DNA of 64,000 nucleotides from Thuidium tamariscinum (GCA_947034885.2 OX344749.2:13531501-13595500); one strand, 5' to 3'; shown: positions 50,725 to 63,610, counted from the stretch's first letter. The notes: generated from the sequence alone by a model not told the origin. Made by a program: numbers and translations.

Positions 50725-52925
50725 ACCAAAAAAAATTTGATCTCTCCTAACTATTGTATATGGTATTCAAATGATGTATTCTTTGGTGCATTGAAGTCAC
50801 CTTTCATTTGTCAACTAGAAGATTTTTTAAATCAATTTATTAATAGAAAATGCATTTTTTAGAAAGAGTGGCACTTTCAAGTGTCCTTGCTATAACCTAA
50901 AATATCATGGCACATTTCTTGCATAAATTGTCAAAATTGACTACCACTTTTTAGATCAATGAAAAAAAAAATTGGACTATTATAGAAATGTATAGAAAAA
51001 AATTTCACAAATTTTGGCTAAAGGGGCTGAAAATTTATTGTGTTTGAAGTTAGAAGAAGAAAAAGTTTTTTCCTCACCTTATTCAGCAAGGACAACAAAC
51101 TTCAACTCCTCCTAAAGTGAAATTTTTACACTACTTCATGGCTTTTTTTGGAATTGCATCCAATATTGTATAAATTATGTGCATGCCAAATTTTAGAGAT
51201 AGGTGTGGAATTTAGTAAAAGATTCTCCAACTACCTATATTGTTTGAATATTTTGAGGCAACATAATTTTTGATCTAAGAAGTCAACTTGATTGGGAAAA
51301 AAATTATATTCTAGCTAGAGGACGCATGTCTATATTTTGAGTCAGAATTTCAAAAAGATTCATTGAAAATTGACATGTTTCATGATGACCATGCACATTG
51401 ATTTATCCTAGTAGTGTTGAAGTTGATGTTACTACTAAAAAAATTGTTGGGGAAAATAGCTCAATACAATTGTATTTCAATATGCACTAAATTACAAATA
51501 GTGTCACTTTGATAAAGTAGTATTACATGCACTAAGGTAAGACACCTTGTTGTGACCAAATTCTTTTGGTCTTCACCCTTGGAGGTTGAAGAAGTATCAA
51601 TTTTTTCCACACATATAAAATAATTCCAAAACAATTAGGAATTGTGCAAAACTCTCTCCACAAAGGAAATAAAAGTTTATTATACCAATGGATGTTACCA
51701 AAATTCAAATTTTATATATGAATATTAAACTAACTTTAATCTTGCTATTTACAATTAAATTTGCAAGTTCATGGTGTCAACTACTATTTGGTTGATTGCA
51801 TATGTAAATTGTTGTCATCTTTAAACATCACAAAGTCGAATAAGAATTTATATAAACATTTTTGTTTAAATTTTTGAGGCATATATTCAAACTAGGATTC
51901 AAGAAATGAGACGACAATAGACCAATATTTATAGGCTAATTTAACTATCAATTGGAATTCAACTATCATTATCTACCAAATGTTGCAAATAATGTAACAA
52001 GTTAGAATTGCTTGAATTCTATTAATGAAGAACAAGCTACTATAACTATGAAGAGACCACCATCAAAATTTAGAGCCTATACTTAGAAGTTCTACAACTT
52101 AGAAAAGCAAGTACCAATGGTTAATTAAAGTTGGACATGCAAACTTTCTAAATGTCCCACTTTACATTATAGGAACAAAAATTTAGCATGCTTGAGAAGT
52201 TTAACAAAACAAGATCCAACCTCCATGGTATTGTAGAACAAGTCAATCTTTTCTTATGCTTGTACATCCTTTGCAATATCCTCATGATCACACTTAAGTG
52301 GAATTCATAGGCATCCATCTATCAAGAAACACTAATTCTTGGATTGCACCATTGATGGAAAGAAATTCACCAATATTGAATAACTGAATAGAGGTGTTTG
52401 CAATTGAATTGGGAAATAATGATTGGGAGAAAGTAGAAGAGATAAAAATTCAAATTTTACAATAAGGATCGTGCTCATTTATCCTTTATGTTGTCAAATT
52501 CTAACAACTTGCATTTGATCTAAATTTGAACATTGAAGTGTAATCAATAAATTTTAGTATGGATTCAATGACAACTTTAAATGCTTATTGATTACAATAC
52601 CAATAATTGATACTTTAGAAAATTTTATTATTCAAACAATTTCATGTGACAACTATCTTATTGAAAGGCATTATTTACAACAAAGATTTGGATGGAGAAG
52701 GGTACAATAAAATATAGTAACTTCTTCAAGTTCTTTTGAGAATCATTTATAAAGACATAAATCTATGCAAATTAACACTCCTCAATTCAAGCACTTAACA
52801 TAAGAAAAACAAGATAGTTGCTAATGAAAGAATTTATGCTTCTATTGTAGTAATTTGGAATCCTATATGAATTGTCTTATTTTCTACCACCTTATTTATG
52901 TAAAAGAGTTTGTCTTTTCATCTTA
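50725..52925. other. AT-rich spacer, nothing recognised
   Basis: About 2.2 kb without a gene or a repeat edge that I could define. Confidence 0.45.
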
Positions 52926-54366
52926 GTGATTGTGAGCCTTCAAGATGGCACTTAAAACTCTGGATACATTTTTTACAAATTTTTTAGAGTTTTTAGGTTT
53001 ATTTTATGATAAAAAGACATAAAAAAAGCGTTGTGGAGAGTTGGGTAGAAGTTCCTACTAAAGCAATGAAGAATATTCCTAAAATTGTGGAATACAAAAA
53101 ATATCATGTTTTTCCAATTTTAGGGTCTAAATGCAAGTTTGAGAGGTTAGTTAGCAAATCCAAGAGAAGTGAGGATGTGAAAGTTAGCCAGCTTTAGTGT
53201 CCTATCAATGCAAAACTTGAACTTTGGAAATGCATTTGACAAATTGGCTAAGAACTTGAATCTATTGTAGGTCAAGAGTGGATGAAGTTAAAATCCAATT
53301 CATAGAGAATTTTGGTTTGATAATCAAAACAATGTAGGAACCTTGAAATTTGAAGTATAAATCTAAGCAGAGATGGAAGAACAAATATTGAAGCATATAG
53401 AGAGGTGCTTTTAGGGTGAAATCATGCCAAAATTTTAAAAGAAACGCCAATTGACCAAGATTCTTGGGTATCGGGAATTAATTTGTCCTTTGGACAAGTA
53501 ATATTTCAAAATTATTAAAAATAGATAAATGCAAGTGAGAGTGGAACCCACATTTAGAATCTATAAGTGTCTTAGAACCTACTCAAATTATTTTGTATTT
53601 TTTTGGAATTTCACATTGATTCCATAGAAAGTCAACTTCTTATTCATATCTTTGTAAATTTTTAGAAATTACATATATTGCAATGAAATCTCACTAAAAA
53701 TTAAAATAAAGTTTTGTGTGCTAGTAAAGGGCCATATAAATTTTGAAGACATTCTAATATTCCCAACTAGCAGAACCAATACCAACATCAAATTCCAAAA
53801 GAATTTACAAATTGGCGACAAATTGACTAATGTACCAGGAACTAACGGTGTTTAAATGTAGTAAATGAGGGTACATTCCTAACTCCCACAAACATTCCTG
53901 ATGACTTAAGCTTGGTATATTTTTTGAAAAATGCTAATTCCAAAAGTTGAAGTTTTTTTTAGAATTATTGTGAGTGGATTTTACCCTCACAAATAGCCTA
54001 GGAACTAGAAGCTAGGAATGTATTAGACTAATTGGGTTTTTTTGAATGCGATGGTACAAATGGTTTTTGATTTTAAGTTGTTTCCCAAAAGATAGAGAGG
54101 GTCAGCTCTTAGTTTGACTTTTTTTTATTGTAATTAGTGGTAATCTTAAGTTAATTTCACAAATATCTTTTATCAAAGATCGGATTTGGTCAAGATCTTT
54201 TTTTTTGCATAACAAGCCATCTTAAATTGAAAAAAGAACAATTTAAAAATGACTTTGGATTGAAATACTAAATATCTAAATTAATTAGGGTTAAATTCAA
54301 AATATATTTGGGAAAAGATCTTAGATTTGATTTGGCCAAAATCTATTTGCTAAATGGAGAGGCTTC

Positions 54367-54584
54367 CACTAGTAGAATCCCTTGTTTATCTAGACATGGG
54401 TTGTTTAACTTGACGCTATTTACCTAGACGTTCAATGTAGCAACTTTATGTTTTTCTGTCAACATTGACGTCCACTGTAATATCTTCAATGACAAAAAAA
54501 CATGAGGTTGCTACATTGAACGTCTAGGTAAACAATGTCAAGTTAGACAACCCATGTTTAGATAAACAAGGGATTCTTCTAGTG
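54367..54584. mobile_element. 218-bp CACTA mini foldback element
   Basis: The ends are CACTAGTAGAATCCCTTG and CAAGGGATTCTTCTAGTG. TTC is duplicated exactly on both sides (54364-54366 and 54585-54587). The arms (GTTTATCTAGACATGGGTTG, and so on) are close inverted copies. The corresponding place in the right LTR-like repeat (about 61455, TTTCTAGAAATTT) is unoccupied, which confirms the borders. Confidence 0.88.
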
Positions 54585-54717
54585 TTCTAGAGGATTTTTT
54601 TTCCATTAAACAAAAATTATTTTTCAACTACGTTAAGGTAAATTAACAAATATCTAAAGGTTGAAAGCAAAATACAATTCACTAACAATTTACCAGGGGG
54701 AGGGAGACTAACACAAG

Positions 54718-54726
54718 TATAAAAGG
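54718..54726 (+). promoter_or_regulatory. TATA box of the left LTR-like repeat
   Basis: TATAAAAGG, followed by CCCTTCTTTGAGGTTG. The matching site in the right repeat is TATATAAGG at 61571-61579, followed by GCCCCCCTCGAGGTTG. Conservation of position between the copies supports a former promoter. Confidence 0.55.
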
Positions 54727-54928
54727 CCCTTCTTTGAGGTTGTCAATACCCTCATTCTTATGCAATAACATTCTGCTCTCATTTTCTTTGTTGTGCTATT
54801 GACATGAGTTGGAGCACCATTTCTCTTGCTTTGTATCATTAGTTAAGCTAGAACACCATTTATTTGTCATTTGTCTACTTTGAAGAATTGAAGGTTCCTT
54901 TAAAGCATTTTTATTTGCTTCGGTTTAA

Positions 54929-55871
54929 CTCCTAAAGGACCAAACTAGTTTTTTTTGGCAACATAGCAATTTTAGGCAGCTCATTACAAATGGAATTTTT
55001 ATTTTTTCTTTGAAATTTTCACAAAACATGTATCCAAGGAGTAAATTTAAGGCCCAACAATTTTCATAACTTTTGACTACATAGTAAAAAAGTTACTATA
55101 TAATATGTAGTTTTTTCTACACCGCGGGCAGCTCGAGCAGCAAAAAAAACTTCTTCAAAAATCACTTTTTTTGAATTTTCAAATCTCAAATTTGTTCTTT
55201 AGATTTTTATCTAGTTGGAAAGCTTTGAATCATTCCATCTTGATTAATGAGATGAAAGTTATAGGAGTTCTAGTTTGTCGGTAGTTTATGGGTACTTATG
55301 GAATCTCTACACTAAAAGAAACTTTGAAGTCATTTATTTACTCAATTTTTAATATTTTTGAATAGAAACAAAAACATTGAATGTATATTGTTTATTACAA
55401 CATTAAAACCATTGGTATTGGAATTTTTCAATTCCATAAAAAAATAGTTAACAATTTAGTATTTTGGATCATTTTCTACTTTTTTCTACTTATTGATTTA
55501 TTCCTACATCTTGTACAATTCCAAATTATTTGAAAATTTCAAGCATGTAGCCAACTTGAATTGAAAAATGAATCCAAAAAGTTACAAGAATTTTGGATAT
55601 TTTTTCATATAAATGTGAGCTACTAAAGTGCAGTTGCCCAGATTTTCGCAAGGTCAAAAAATGGTTCTTTGACAATTCAAATACTAATATCTTACAATCT
55701 ACACGGTGGAAATTTCTGAAATTTTTTCCACATCTTCTTGAACTAGTCTAATACAAGATCCTATGGTTACAAATGTTCAAAGATGTTTCTTTTTCTGAAA
55801 TTTAGTACTTGCTTTAGAAATGGCAGTTTTGGAGCGTTTTTGGTGAAAACATAGTCAAAAACCTTTAGGGG
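54929..55871. mobile_element. TTAA-flanked element, copy 3 (most complete)
   Basis: TTAA lies exactly outside both ends (54925-54928 and 55872-55875). The ends are CTCCTAAAGGACC and, reverse complemented, CCCCTAAAGGTTTTTGACT. In the right LTR-like repeat the same place reads CCTTACAAGAGGCTAAG without an insertion. At 943 bp it gives the family's basic size. It is non-coding and contains a short GC-rich patch (55120-55140) that its sister copies have in a different, AT-rich form. Confidence 0.75.
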
Positions 55872-56867
55872 TTAAGTGTTACAGGCTAAGCTTCAATTAT
55901 CAGTGTTTTGACAAAGTTAAGATAGACCTCCAAAGCTCTAATTTGCTTTAAATCTTTTAAAACTAACATTTTGTGGCACTTGTAATAGCATTAGTATTAA
56001 CACACTTAAAGTGGTGAGGCTTGACCTTACCAAAACTATTTTAAACTAATCATCTAACTCAAAATTCATTGTATAGTAAAATTTGACTTTTAAATACCAA
56101 AGATCAATTAAACACTATCATCATGAATATCTCTTTTGGTGTTTAATTGGCTACTTTCTTTGACATTTTGGGAAGTTAGTGTTGGGAAGTTAGTGTTGAA
56201 GCTCGGTTTAAACACTGGTATGTGTACTTCCTTCAACACATAAAATCCTTAAAATATTAATTTTGTCTTTTGACACCATTGGTGCCTAGGGTCACCAATT
56301 CATGATAGAGCTATAGCTCTTCAATTTTCCAAATTTTCCTAAAATTACCTATGAAACCTAGGGTTGCCTTTGCACGACGAAGTTTTGACTTTGAACATTC
56401 ATTGGAAAACTATTTAAAGCCAAAATTCCATTAATTTCCTATGGAAACTTCTGCATTCTAAATGTATTCTCAAACATGTTGGACTTTGTCAAAGTTCTTT
56501 AGTTATTAGCTTCCCCATTTTCCAAGAAAACTATAACCATTAAATCCCTTAGGTTAGACATTTCCTTTATCCCCCCAAACCACAAAAATTAGTCTTAATT
56601 AGTCTTTTATTGTTTCCAAAATTCCTTATAGAAATCAGATTCTCTTAGTTATTAATTAGTTAGTTTTTTTTAGTATTTAGTTTACATTTTCAAAATCAAA
56701 AGACTAGTCTTCCCGAACAAACTAATTTAATCCTCTCGGATCGGTTGGAGCCAATCCAACAGACTAGTCGGAGCCAATCCAACAACCAATTAGTGACTGA
56801 TATGTGTCTGGCGGGATGAAAGGGCTTGGCAATGGGCCAACAATAGGAACTGAGACAGCTAAGAGCA

Positions 56868-57130
56868 TCCCTACGATGGCCCGCCTAAAGGCGCGAACTA
56901 GGTATTTGGCCGGGTCGTTCATCAAGACCTCCCCACGGTGCGCAAGACAAGGCTCAGGAAAAGGCCGGCCATGACTAATTTTCCCGAGGAGACGAGCAAA
57001 TGCAGAGTGAGAGGCCTACTACGGTGTGTATTGTGGCACTTTTTTTGAAGTACAATCCGTGTCTCCTACCCTAGTATTCCAAGCACACTTTATACGTTGA
57101 AGTCGTCTCTTAAGAGTCCACACAATATCG
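56868..57130 (+). other. GAGCATCCC end of a second element type, with possible promoter
   Basis: TAA followed by GAGCATCCCTACGATGGCCC resembles the outer end of a TAA-duplicating (Harbinger-type) element; a reversed relative (GGCATGGGGATGCTC) is seen near 19540-19555. No matching right end was found. If real, this element and not the LTR-like structure would own the Myb/SANT frame that follows. Confidence 0.3.
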
Positions 57131-57133
57131 AAG

Positions 57134-57262
57134 ATGGCTGGAAGACAAGGAATTGTTTGCAGAGGGAGATTGAACTACAATGATGTCAGTAATTATACTC
57201 ATGGACGAGGTCAGGATTTACGACAAACTAGTAGCAACGTGCTTTCACAAGACTACAAATAA
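57134..57262 (+). CDS. Short ORF at the start of the inner region (42 residues)
   Basis: Opens at ATG after AATATCGAAG and encodes a polar, asparagine- and glycine-containing peptide starting MAGRQGIVCRGRLNY. No domain is recognised. It may be the first part of the same old transposon-type gene as the downstream Myb/SANT fragments, but that link is an inference. Confidence 0.2.
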   Translation: MAGRQGIVCRGRLNYNDVSNYTHGRGQDLRQTSSNVLSQDYK

Positions 57263-58699
57263 GGATTTTCATCAAGGGTAGAGTTGCGATTCAATGTGGA
57301 GGAGGGAGTGGAGAAAAGACCTTCGAATTGTAGGCAAGGTCATAAGGCGCTAAGAACGAGGGGAGGAGACACACCTTAGTCAGTGGCGACAATCGTTTCA
57401 AATGTGGAGCAACAGTGGAAGGGTTTTTTGAGAATGTTGTCACCGAGGGAGCGCAATTACAAAGAAGGCATGGAGGACATGGGGGTCAGACTCTAAGCAA
57501 AGCTTGTGGCAAAGGTCATGGCGGTTGCAGTGGTGGGGGTCAACTTCCTAGTGCAAACTGAAGTTGCAGTGGCACTATAGTTGGCAGACTTGGTGTTTCG
57601 GCAGGCGGTTGAGGAGGGTGCAGAGTAGGGGGAGCTAAAGCTTCCAAAAGAGGTGCAATTCAGTCGCCTACGACTGCGGTATCCAATTAAGTTTGTAACA
57701 GTTGAATTCACATTTGATCACAATTAGGGTTTTGGCTTCAATATTTCCCTTCCCTTCCCAACAATTCACAACAGTTCAAATGATGTCTACGCCACTTTTT
57801 ATCCTTTCTATTAGTCAAGTTATCATGAAATTGGTAGAATTGGTAGCAATTTCAACGACAAAGGTAAACCCTACTAGAACTGACTTCATAATGTAGGGTT
57901 CATGTCTTCACGATTATTTTGCTAGACAACAGAACATGCGCTCCATGCTTTGCATTGCGACCTCTTACTTAATTATGTCCCGCCCTCAATTTCAGTTTTT
58001 GCAATTTAGTATGGAAATTATATTCGTGAGAGGACTTCGTGAATTCCATGAGGATGTATTGCTGCATTCATAGAGTGAGGTGAAAATTCTTAAAATGCAT
58101 TTCAAAATCTAGTTTGCACTCACATGGAGATAGTTCATGCTCCAATGTAATGTTGTGGCATAGGACGGTTAGATCTTCTGATACTAGAAGGTGCTTGCAA
58201 GGTGACAAAAGCTATGGAGCATGGCTATTCGTAATTATTGAATTTGTGCCACCTTTCTTTGTGCGCTATAAGGACATGAAACATTTTAATTACTCATGAC
58301 TTAGATAGTGAAATTAACAAGAATGCATGGTATGGCCTTAGTGGACGTTGTCAAAAGTCTTTCCTCATCAGTCTTGTAGGTTTTTGATTTATTTGTAACC
58401 GCCGACACATTCCTTATTCGTACGAGATTCTTCACAGCCAAGTAATGATGGCCTTCAAGTGGTATGTCCTCACAATCATGACACTTTGAAATTCCCCAAT
58501 AGATACTAATCAAGGCATATGTGCATTTGAATTGGAATCTGCGTTGCTTGCATGTAATGTGTTTCAACAAATGTCATCTCCTTGAGAATGTACAGCTTCT
58601 CATAGGCACTTGCTTCTTTTTGAATGCTTTCAATTGTAGACATTGTTTCAAATTGTGCAGGTCCGTTGTTAATGTTCGTGACTTGCTTTTTCTCATAGG

Positions 58700-59568
58700 A
58701 GGAAGGTCCTATTCAAATACTACAGTCTCAGACACAACAAAGAAAGAAGTCCATGAAAGGAAAGAACTTCACAGCCAAAGAAGAACACCAATTAACAAAA
58801 AGTGTCATCAACATTGCACAGGATTCCATAACCAGAAATGGTCAGAAGGCTTCGGCTTTCTAGGATAGAGTTTGTAAGTACTACAACGACCACCGACCCT
58901 TATAATTTCAACCCATGCAATCCTTAGAGACGAAGTGGGGAACTATCAAGAATGATGTTTCAAAATATATTAGTGTCTTGCAGTAATGTAAGAATCTGAA
59001 TGTCAATGGTGCTAATTCGAAAGATGTGGAGAGAAAAGCATTAAAGTTATATCGATTCAAGAGCGCCAAGAATGCGGACTTCGCATATTTGCACGTTTGG
59101 GAACTTGTCAAAGACATCCCACAGTGGAATTCTGGCTGCGTACAAGAGAAAGTAAGTTCACCAAACTTGAAGAGGAAGCATGTACCATTTGAGTTTGACA
59201 GCACCTACACTGAACCGACAACTAGCACTGAGGTTGTAAGTGACTCCAAACCGGCTTTACGAAATAATCGACTTGTTGGTTTGAAGCGTGCAATAGTATT
59301 GCAAAGGAGCAAGCATCAGCAACAAAAGCTATGGCTGAAGCGAAATTGTAGAAAACAAAGGTCATTGATGACCAAAATGTGCTGATGATTCTGAGTCACG
59401 CACCTAACGAAGTTTTTTCTGATACTACTACGAGGTTCTTCAAACTAAGGTAAGAACAAGAGTTGCGAAAGCTTGAAATCCTCTTAGCAGAGGAACAAGC
59501 AAAAGAAGCAAATGCTCAAAATTGCCTTGCACCGATTCCTGTAGAGACACCCACAGCCTTGCAATAAA
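58700..59568 (+). pseudogene. Broken Myb/SANT-like gene of the PIF/Harbinger-associated type
   Basis: Pieces of reading frame match, in order, the parts of plant Myb/SANT-like proteins often annotated as 'glutathione S-transferase T3-like' or NAM-associated C-terminal proteins: GKNFTAKEEHQLTKS (Myb helix 1 region), KASAFWDRV, SLETKWGTIKNDVSK, FAYLHVWELVKDIPQW and a C-terminal charged helix (LAEEQAKEANAQN). In PIF/Harbinger transposons such a protein accompanies the transposase and helps bind the ends. The frame is interrupted by roughly three breaks and looks dead. No transposase was found beside it. It lies between the two LTR-like repeats. Confidence 0.65.
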
Positions 59569-60028
59569 GGATAGATGCAACGGTACGAAGGGTAAGAGGA
59601 ACCCCTTCTGATGACAAAGTAGATGAGTGTGACAAAGTTGCAGAAGGTACAATAATTGAGACCTTCATGTTCCACTCTGACCTTTTTTTTCTCCCGATGC
59701 TATGTAGCACTTTATTACTACTAAGGTGCACTTCCTCTGTATTGTGCTTTCCTTCTTTGATTGCAATCTTTTTTGTCATTGTGCATTTGTGCACATGAAG
59801 CATCTAGTGTCAACGTATTCCTTCATCCAATATATCGAGTCATTGTAAAATAGATATTATATCTCATTTTCTTACATTGTTACATTACTTGCAGTGATGG
59901 CCTTTGTGAAAAGCAAATGCTAATTTCGTCCTCGCTATTTTGTAAGTGTTGTAGCTAATAAAGTAATGTCTCCTACTTGTGAATTACAAATGCACAATCC
60001 TCTAGTGCGTGCGCTAGAGGTGGTGCTA

Positions 60029-61990
60029 TGTGAGCCCTCAAGTTGGCACTTGGAACTTTAGGTCTATTTTTCGCAAATGTTTTACAACATTTAGCGAATA
60101 TTTACGTAAATATGCATAAATTATAGTATTTGAGTGGAATTGGTAGTAGTCCCTGCCAATTGAGTCATAGGATGTCTTAGAAGCCCAAAGTGTATTTTTT
60201 AACATGTTTTAGAACTTCTAAGTCTTAGTTGAGAGATTGTGAAGTCAAAATTATAGTTTTGAGTGAACGTGAGGTTTTGAGTGATAGTCAGATCTAGTGT
60301 CTTGTCCATGTAAAATGACCAAGATGAATACATGTGACAATCTCGCTAAATATCATTGGTCAAGATCCAAATCATAGAAGATTTACATTTACAAGTCAAT
60401 ACTTGCGGAAGATGCCAAAACGACGACCAAGACGAAAGTGGACAGAGGAAATGAAGGATGGAGCTTACAAAGAGGTGTTTCTAGAATAGAAACATGCCAA
60501 GAAGACAAAAGAAGAGTCAATCATCCCCGACAAACTCCGGTACCAAAATGATTTCCCCCACGAGTAGAAATTATTAAGAGTTGTTAATTTTAGCCGCTCC
60601 ATGAATAGTACAATTGGAAATTTGATTTTGGCCAAATCTTTTAGGAACATCCAAAAGGTTTCTTGAAAAGTTTCGGAATTTTACAAGTTTCCCAAATGAC
60701 TCCATGAGAAGTCAACTGCATTTGAAGCTGCTAGTAAATTCATAGAAATCATCTGGAGTGCAATAAAATTCCACTAAAAATTAGATTAGTATTTTATAGG
60801 TAGAATAAGTTCCCAGTTAAATTTGAAGACATTCCAACATTCCCAACTACCAGAACCGGCATCGACATCGGATTACAACAGAATTTACAATTTGGCAACG
60901 GGTTGACCAGTATATCAGGAGCGAATGATGTCCGATTGACGCAAATGAGAAGACATTCCTTTCTCTCACAAACATTACTAACAACCCTGGCTTGACAGAT
61001 TCATCAAAACGCGCAAATCCTAAAAGTTAGATTTTTTGACTTTTAATTGGAATTACCGTAATTCCAAATTAGGCACACAAACCTCCTAGGAGTGAGGGGT
61101 AAGGGGTTCCTTAGGCTAATTGGGGTCTTCTAAAGACAATGGCATAGACAGATTTCCGTTCCGGATTTTCCCTAAAAGATAGAGAGGGTCAGCCCTTATT
61201 TTGACTTTTTAATTGTTAATTGTGGTTAATTAAAAGTAATTTTGGAAATATCTTTTGGAAAATCAAAGATTGGATTTGGTCAAGATCTCTTTCTTGCATA
61301 AAAAACCATCTTTGGGCTAAAGGAAGACAATTTTCAAAATAACTTTTGGTTAATTTGCAAAATATCTAGGTAGATTAGGGTTAATTTCAAAATATCTTGG
61401 GTTAAGATCTTGAATTTGATTTGGCCAAGATTTCATTAGCTAAATGGGGATGTTTCTAGAAATTTCCACCATTAAACAAGTATTATTTTGAATTTAGAAT
61501 AGGATAGTTTAGGGGAAAAAGTAATGAAGTATTTTCACTAGCAACTTATCGAAGAGGGCCCGGCCACGGGTATATAAGGGCCCCCCTCGAGGTTGCCAAT
61601 ACCCTTTTCTTTCGTACACCGACACTTTGTTCTTCCACTCCTATTTTGTGCTACCAACGTGGTCGGAGCACTGCTTGGACCAAAGATCTTAGCCAAATTT
61701 TGTTTTATGTTTTATGGTTGAATTTTGAAGGCTTAGGGCCCCTTCAATTGACTATCATTCTCTTTTCCTTACAAGAGGCTAAGCCTCAAGTTCTTGTCAA
61801 CTGCTATCTTGTGGAAATTTCAAGCATTGAGTACCAAAGTTCAATTCAAACATTATGATGTGTACCTCCTTTGGTGGCAAAATCTTGGAATACTAAGAAA
61901 TTTTGAAGACTCAAAGTGAAAGTTTGGGTAAACACTGTCATGTGTACCTCCTTTTGTGATTAAAAGTTCTTAAAATACTATTGCAAAAAA
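60029..61990 (+). repeat. Right LTR-like direct repeat
   Basis: Uninterrupted partner of 52931-56290. It provides unoccupied versions of both insertion sites seen in the left copy. Similarity after about 61990 is weaker; a possible continuation to about 62270 exists. Confidence 0.55.
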
Positions 61991-62294
61991 TCCCCTACAG
62001 TAAAGCTGTAAAACCCCATAAACGTCTATCACTTGGGAACTAAAAACAATCCGAGAAAATGGCTACATGACAAAGTCCATCTAACCATTTTTGACATTCC
62101 ACACTTTCCAAAAGTTGGCAGTTAAAAGATTGATGTTGTGGGTGTCTTTACCCTTCTATTGCCACCAAACCAATTTCTTGGGTTGTACTTATAGACAAAT
62201 TAGTTAAATTAGAGTTAGTTATTAGTCTAGTCTAAATCCTTAAAACACTGAGTTAACTTTCTATTTGATTATGTGAAAATAGAGCTTATAAAAT

Positions 62295-62640
62295 CCAGTT
62301 TATCAATCCAGTCCAGTACCAATATATTGCCGATCCAGTTTGTCCATCCAGTCTTAGGACCAACATATTGCCGATCCAATTTGGCAAGCGAGTCAGGACC
62401 AGCAAGGCAGCCGCAACAAGGGGCAACCAACCCCCTCCCGCCCGACCAATCGCGCCTCGCCATGCGGCGGGTGCTAACGCGGCCTGGTTGGAGGTCCAGC
62501 CACCCGGGGGCTACCACATGGCACCGAGATGGTGGTACCGAAGCCTGAGAGGAGCCAGAGCGGGGGAGTCTAGAGCGGAAGAGTCCAAGGAGTGTGGGAA
62601 ACCCAACACACCCAAACAAAACATTTCCAATTCACCCAAA
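62295..62640. other. GC-rich patch with a ~48-bp imperfect tandem repeat
   Basis: ATCCAGT...ACCAATATATTGCCGATCCAGTTTG is followed by ATCCAGTCTTAGGACCAACATATTGCCGATCCAATTTG. A GC-rich stretch with open frames on both strands follows, none recognisable. It may be the outer part of the LTR-type structure. Confidence 0.4.
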
Positions 62641-62649
62641 CAAACATTT

Positions 62650-63610
62650 TCTAACACCTAACAAACTCACAAGTAAGTGTACCCTCATTGAAACTTTGTC
62701 ATTATGATTATTTGATTTTTGGTCAAATTAAACAAGAATTGCTAAGGAAACTTACAACTCTTAAATTTAATTTTCCACCAAAAATTTAACAATTGCAACG
62801 TCAAGAAATCTTGGTCCGGTTCCTACCAACTCAAACTCCATAGCCATCATCCTCCTCATCAAAATTGCAAAACATTTTGGAAGCAAAATGAAGAGGGAAG
62901 GGATGAATTAAGGGAATTAAGATAACGGAATATACACACGTGAAGGAATTAGGATTAAAATACTAATATTCAAAAATATTACTATTGAATAAGGTTCTTT
63001 ATTCCATAGCTTTGACCCTGAGTATTAAAGAATTATTTTCTAAAGAATCTTACTATTGAAATTGTTCTTGATCTTTAGAAATGTTCTACATTCTTTGGTG
63101 GTTAGTTATTAATTAGATTCTTAGAAGGTTTGGATTTTGTTGGTTTTGTCCTATTAGGCCTAATAATCCAAAAAGAAAAAAAAAATTGACAACCAATTTC
63201 TTTAGGAATTAATGAAAATTTAAAATTTGATTAGATTTGAAAGGATTTGGTTACAATTTCGGCTAATAAGCCGAATGAAAAAGGACAAAATTGACAACCA
63301 ATTTCTTTACGAATTAAGGGAAATTCAAAATTAATTAGATTCAAAAGGATTTGGCTAGAACTTTAGAATTAGAAAAAGAATTCAAAAGAAAGGAAAAAAA
63401 TAACAAAAACTAGCCAATTGGCTTGAAACTCCAATTGATTTTAAAATTAAGATAGATTATTAGGAATTTAGTTAGGATAAATTAACTTGCGAGATTTTCT
63501 AATCACTGGGAAATTAGGGATTAAAAGAAATACGCCATTAATTTAAACCTACATAATCATTAGTATTGTCTTGTTTAGGTTAGATTTTTATTTTACCAAC
63601 AACGTGAGGA
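62650..63610. other. AT-rich spacer
   Basis: The block GACAACCAATTTCTTTA.GAATTAA occurs twice (about 63188 and 63292) as part of an imperfect ~104-bp tandem duplication. No gene seen. Confidence 0.5.

Larger units (their letters stand above)
52931..56290 (+). repeat. Left LTR-like direct repeat, with two nested insertions
   Basis: Partner of 60029-61990. It is interrupted by a CACTA mini-element (54367-54584) and a TTAA-flanked element (54929-55871); in the right repeat both sites are unoccupied. Divergence between the two copies is substantial, which points to an old insertion. The right limit is approximate. Confidence 0.55.
52931..62650 (+). mobile_element. Large LTR-type fossil without recognisable gag or pol
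   Basis: Two direct repeats start with TGTGAGCC.TCAAG.TGGCACTT (52931 and 60029) and align for at least 2 kb: to about 56290 on the left (after allowing for two insertions) and to about 61990 on the right, perhaps 300 bp further. Each has a TATA box in the same relative place (TATAAAAGG at 54718; TATATAAGG at 61571), as expected of LTR promoters. A purine-rich stretch (AGAGGTGGTG) lies just before the right repeat. The region between contains a broken Myb/SANT-like frame but no reverse transcriptase, integrase or capsid that I can recognise. It looks old and broken. A segmental duplication is the alternative. Confidence 0.5.

Noticed and set aside
55120-55140. GC-rich patch with SacII- and XhoI-like sites that looks like an adapter
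   Set aside because: It sits at a position that also varies in sister copies of the TTAA element and blends into the flanks; a natural variant is as likely as contamination.
62269-62661. Proline/glycine-rich open frames of 91-116 codons
   Set aside because: They occur in three frames on both strands of one GC-rich patch and have no known domain.
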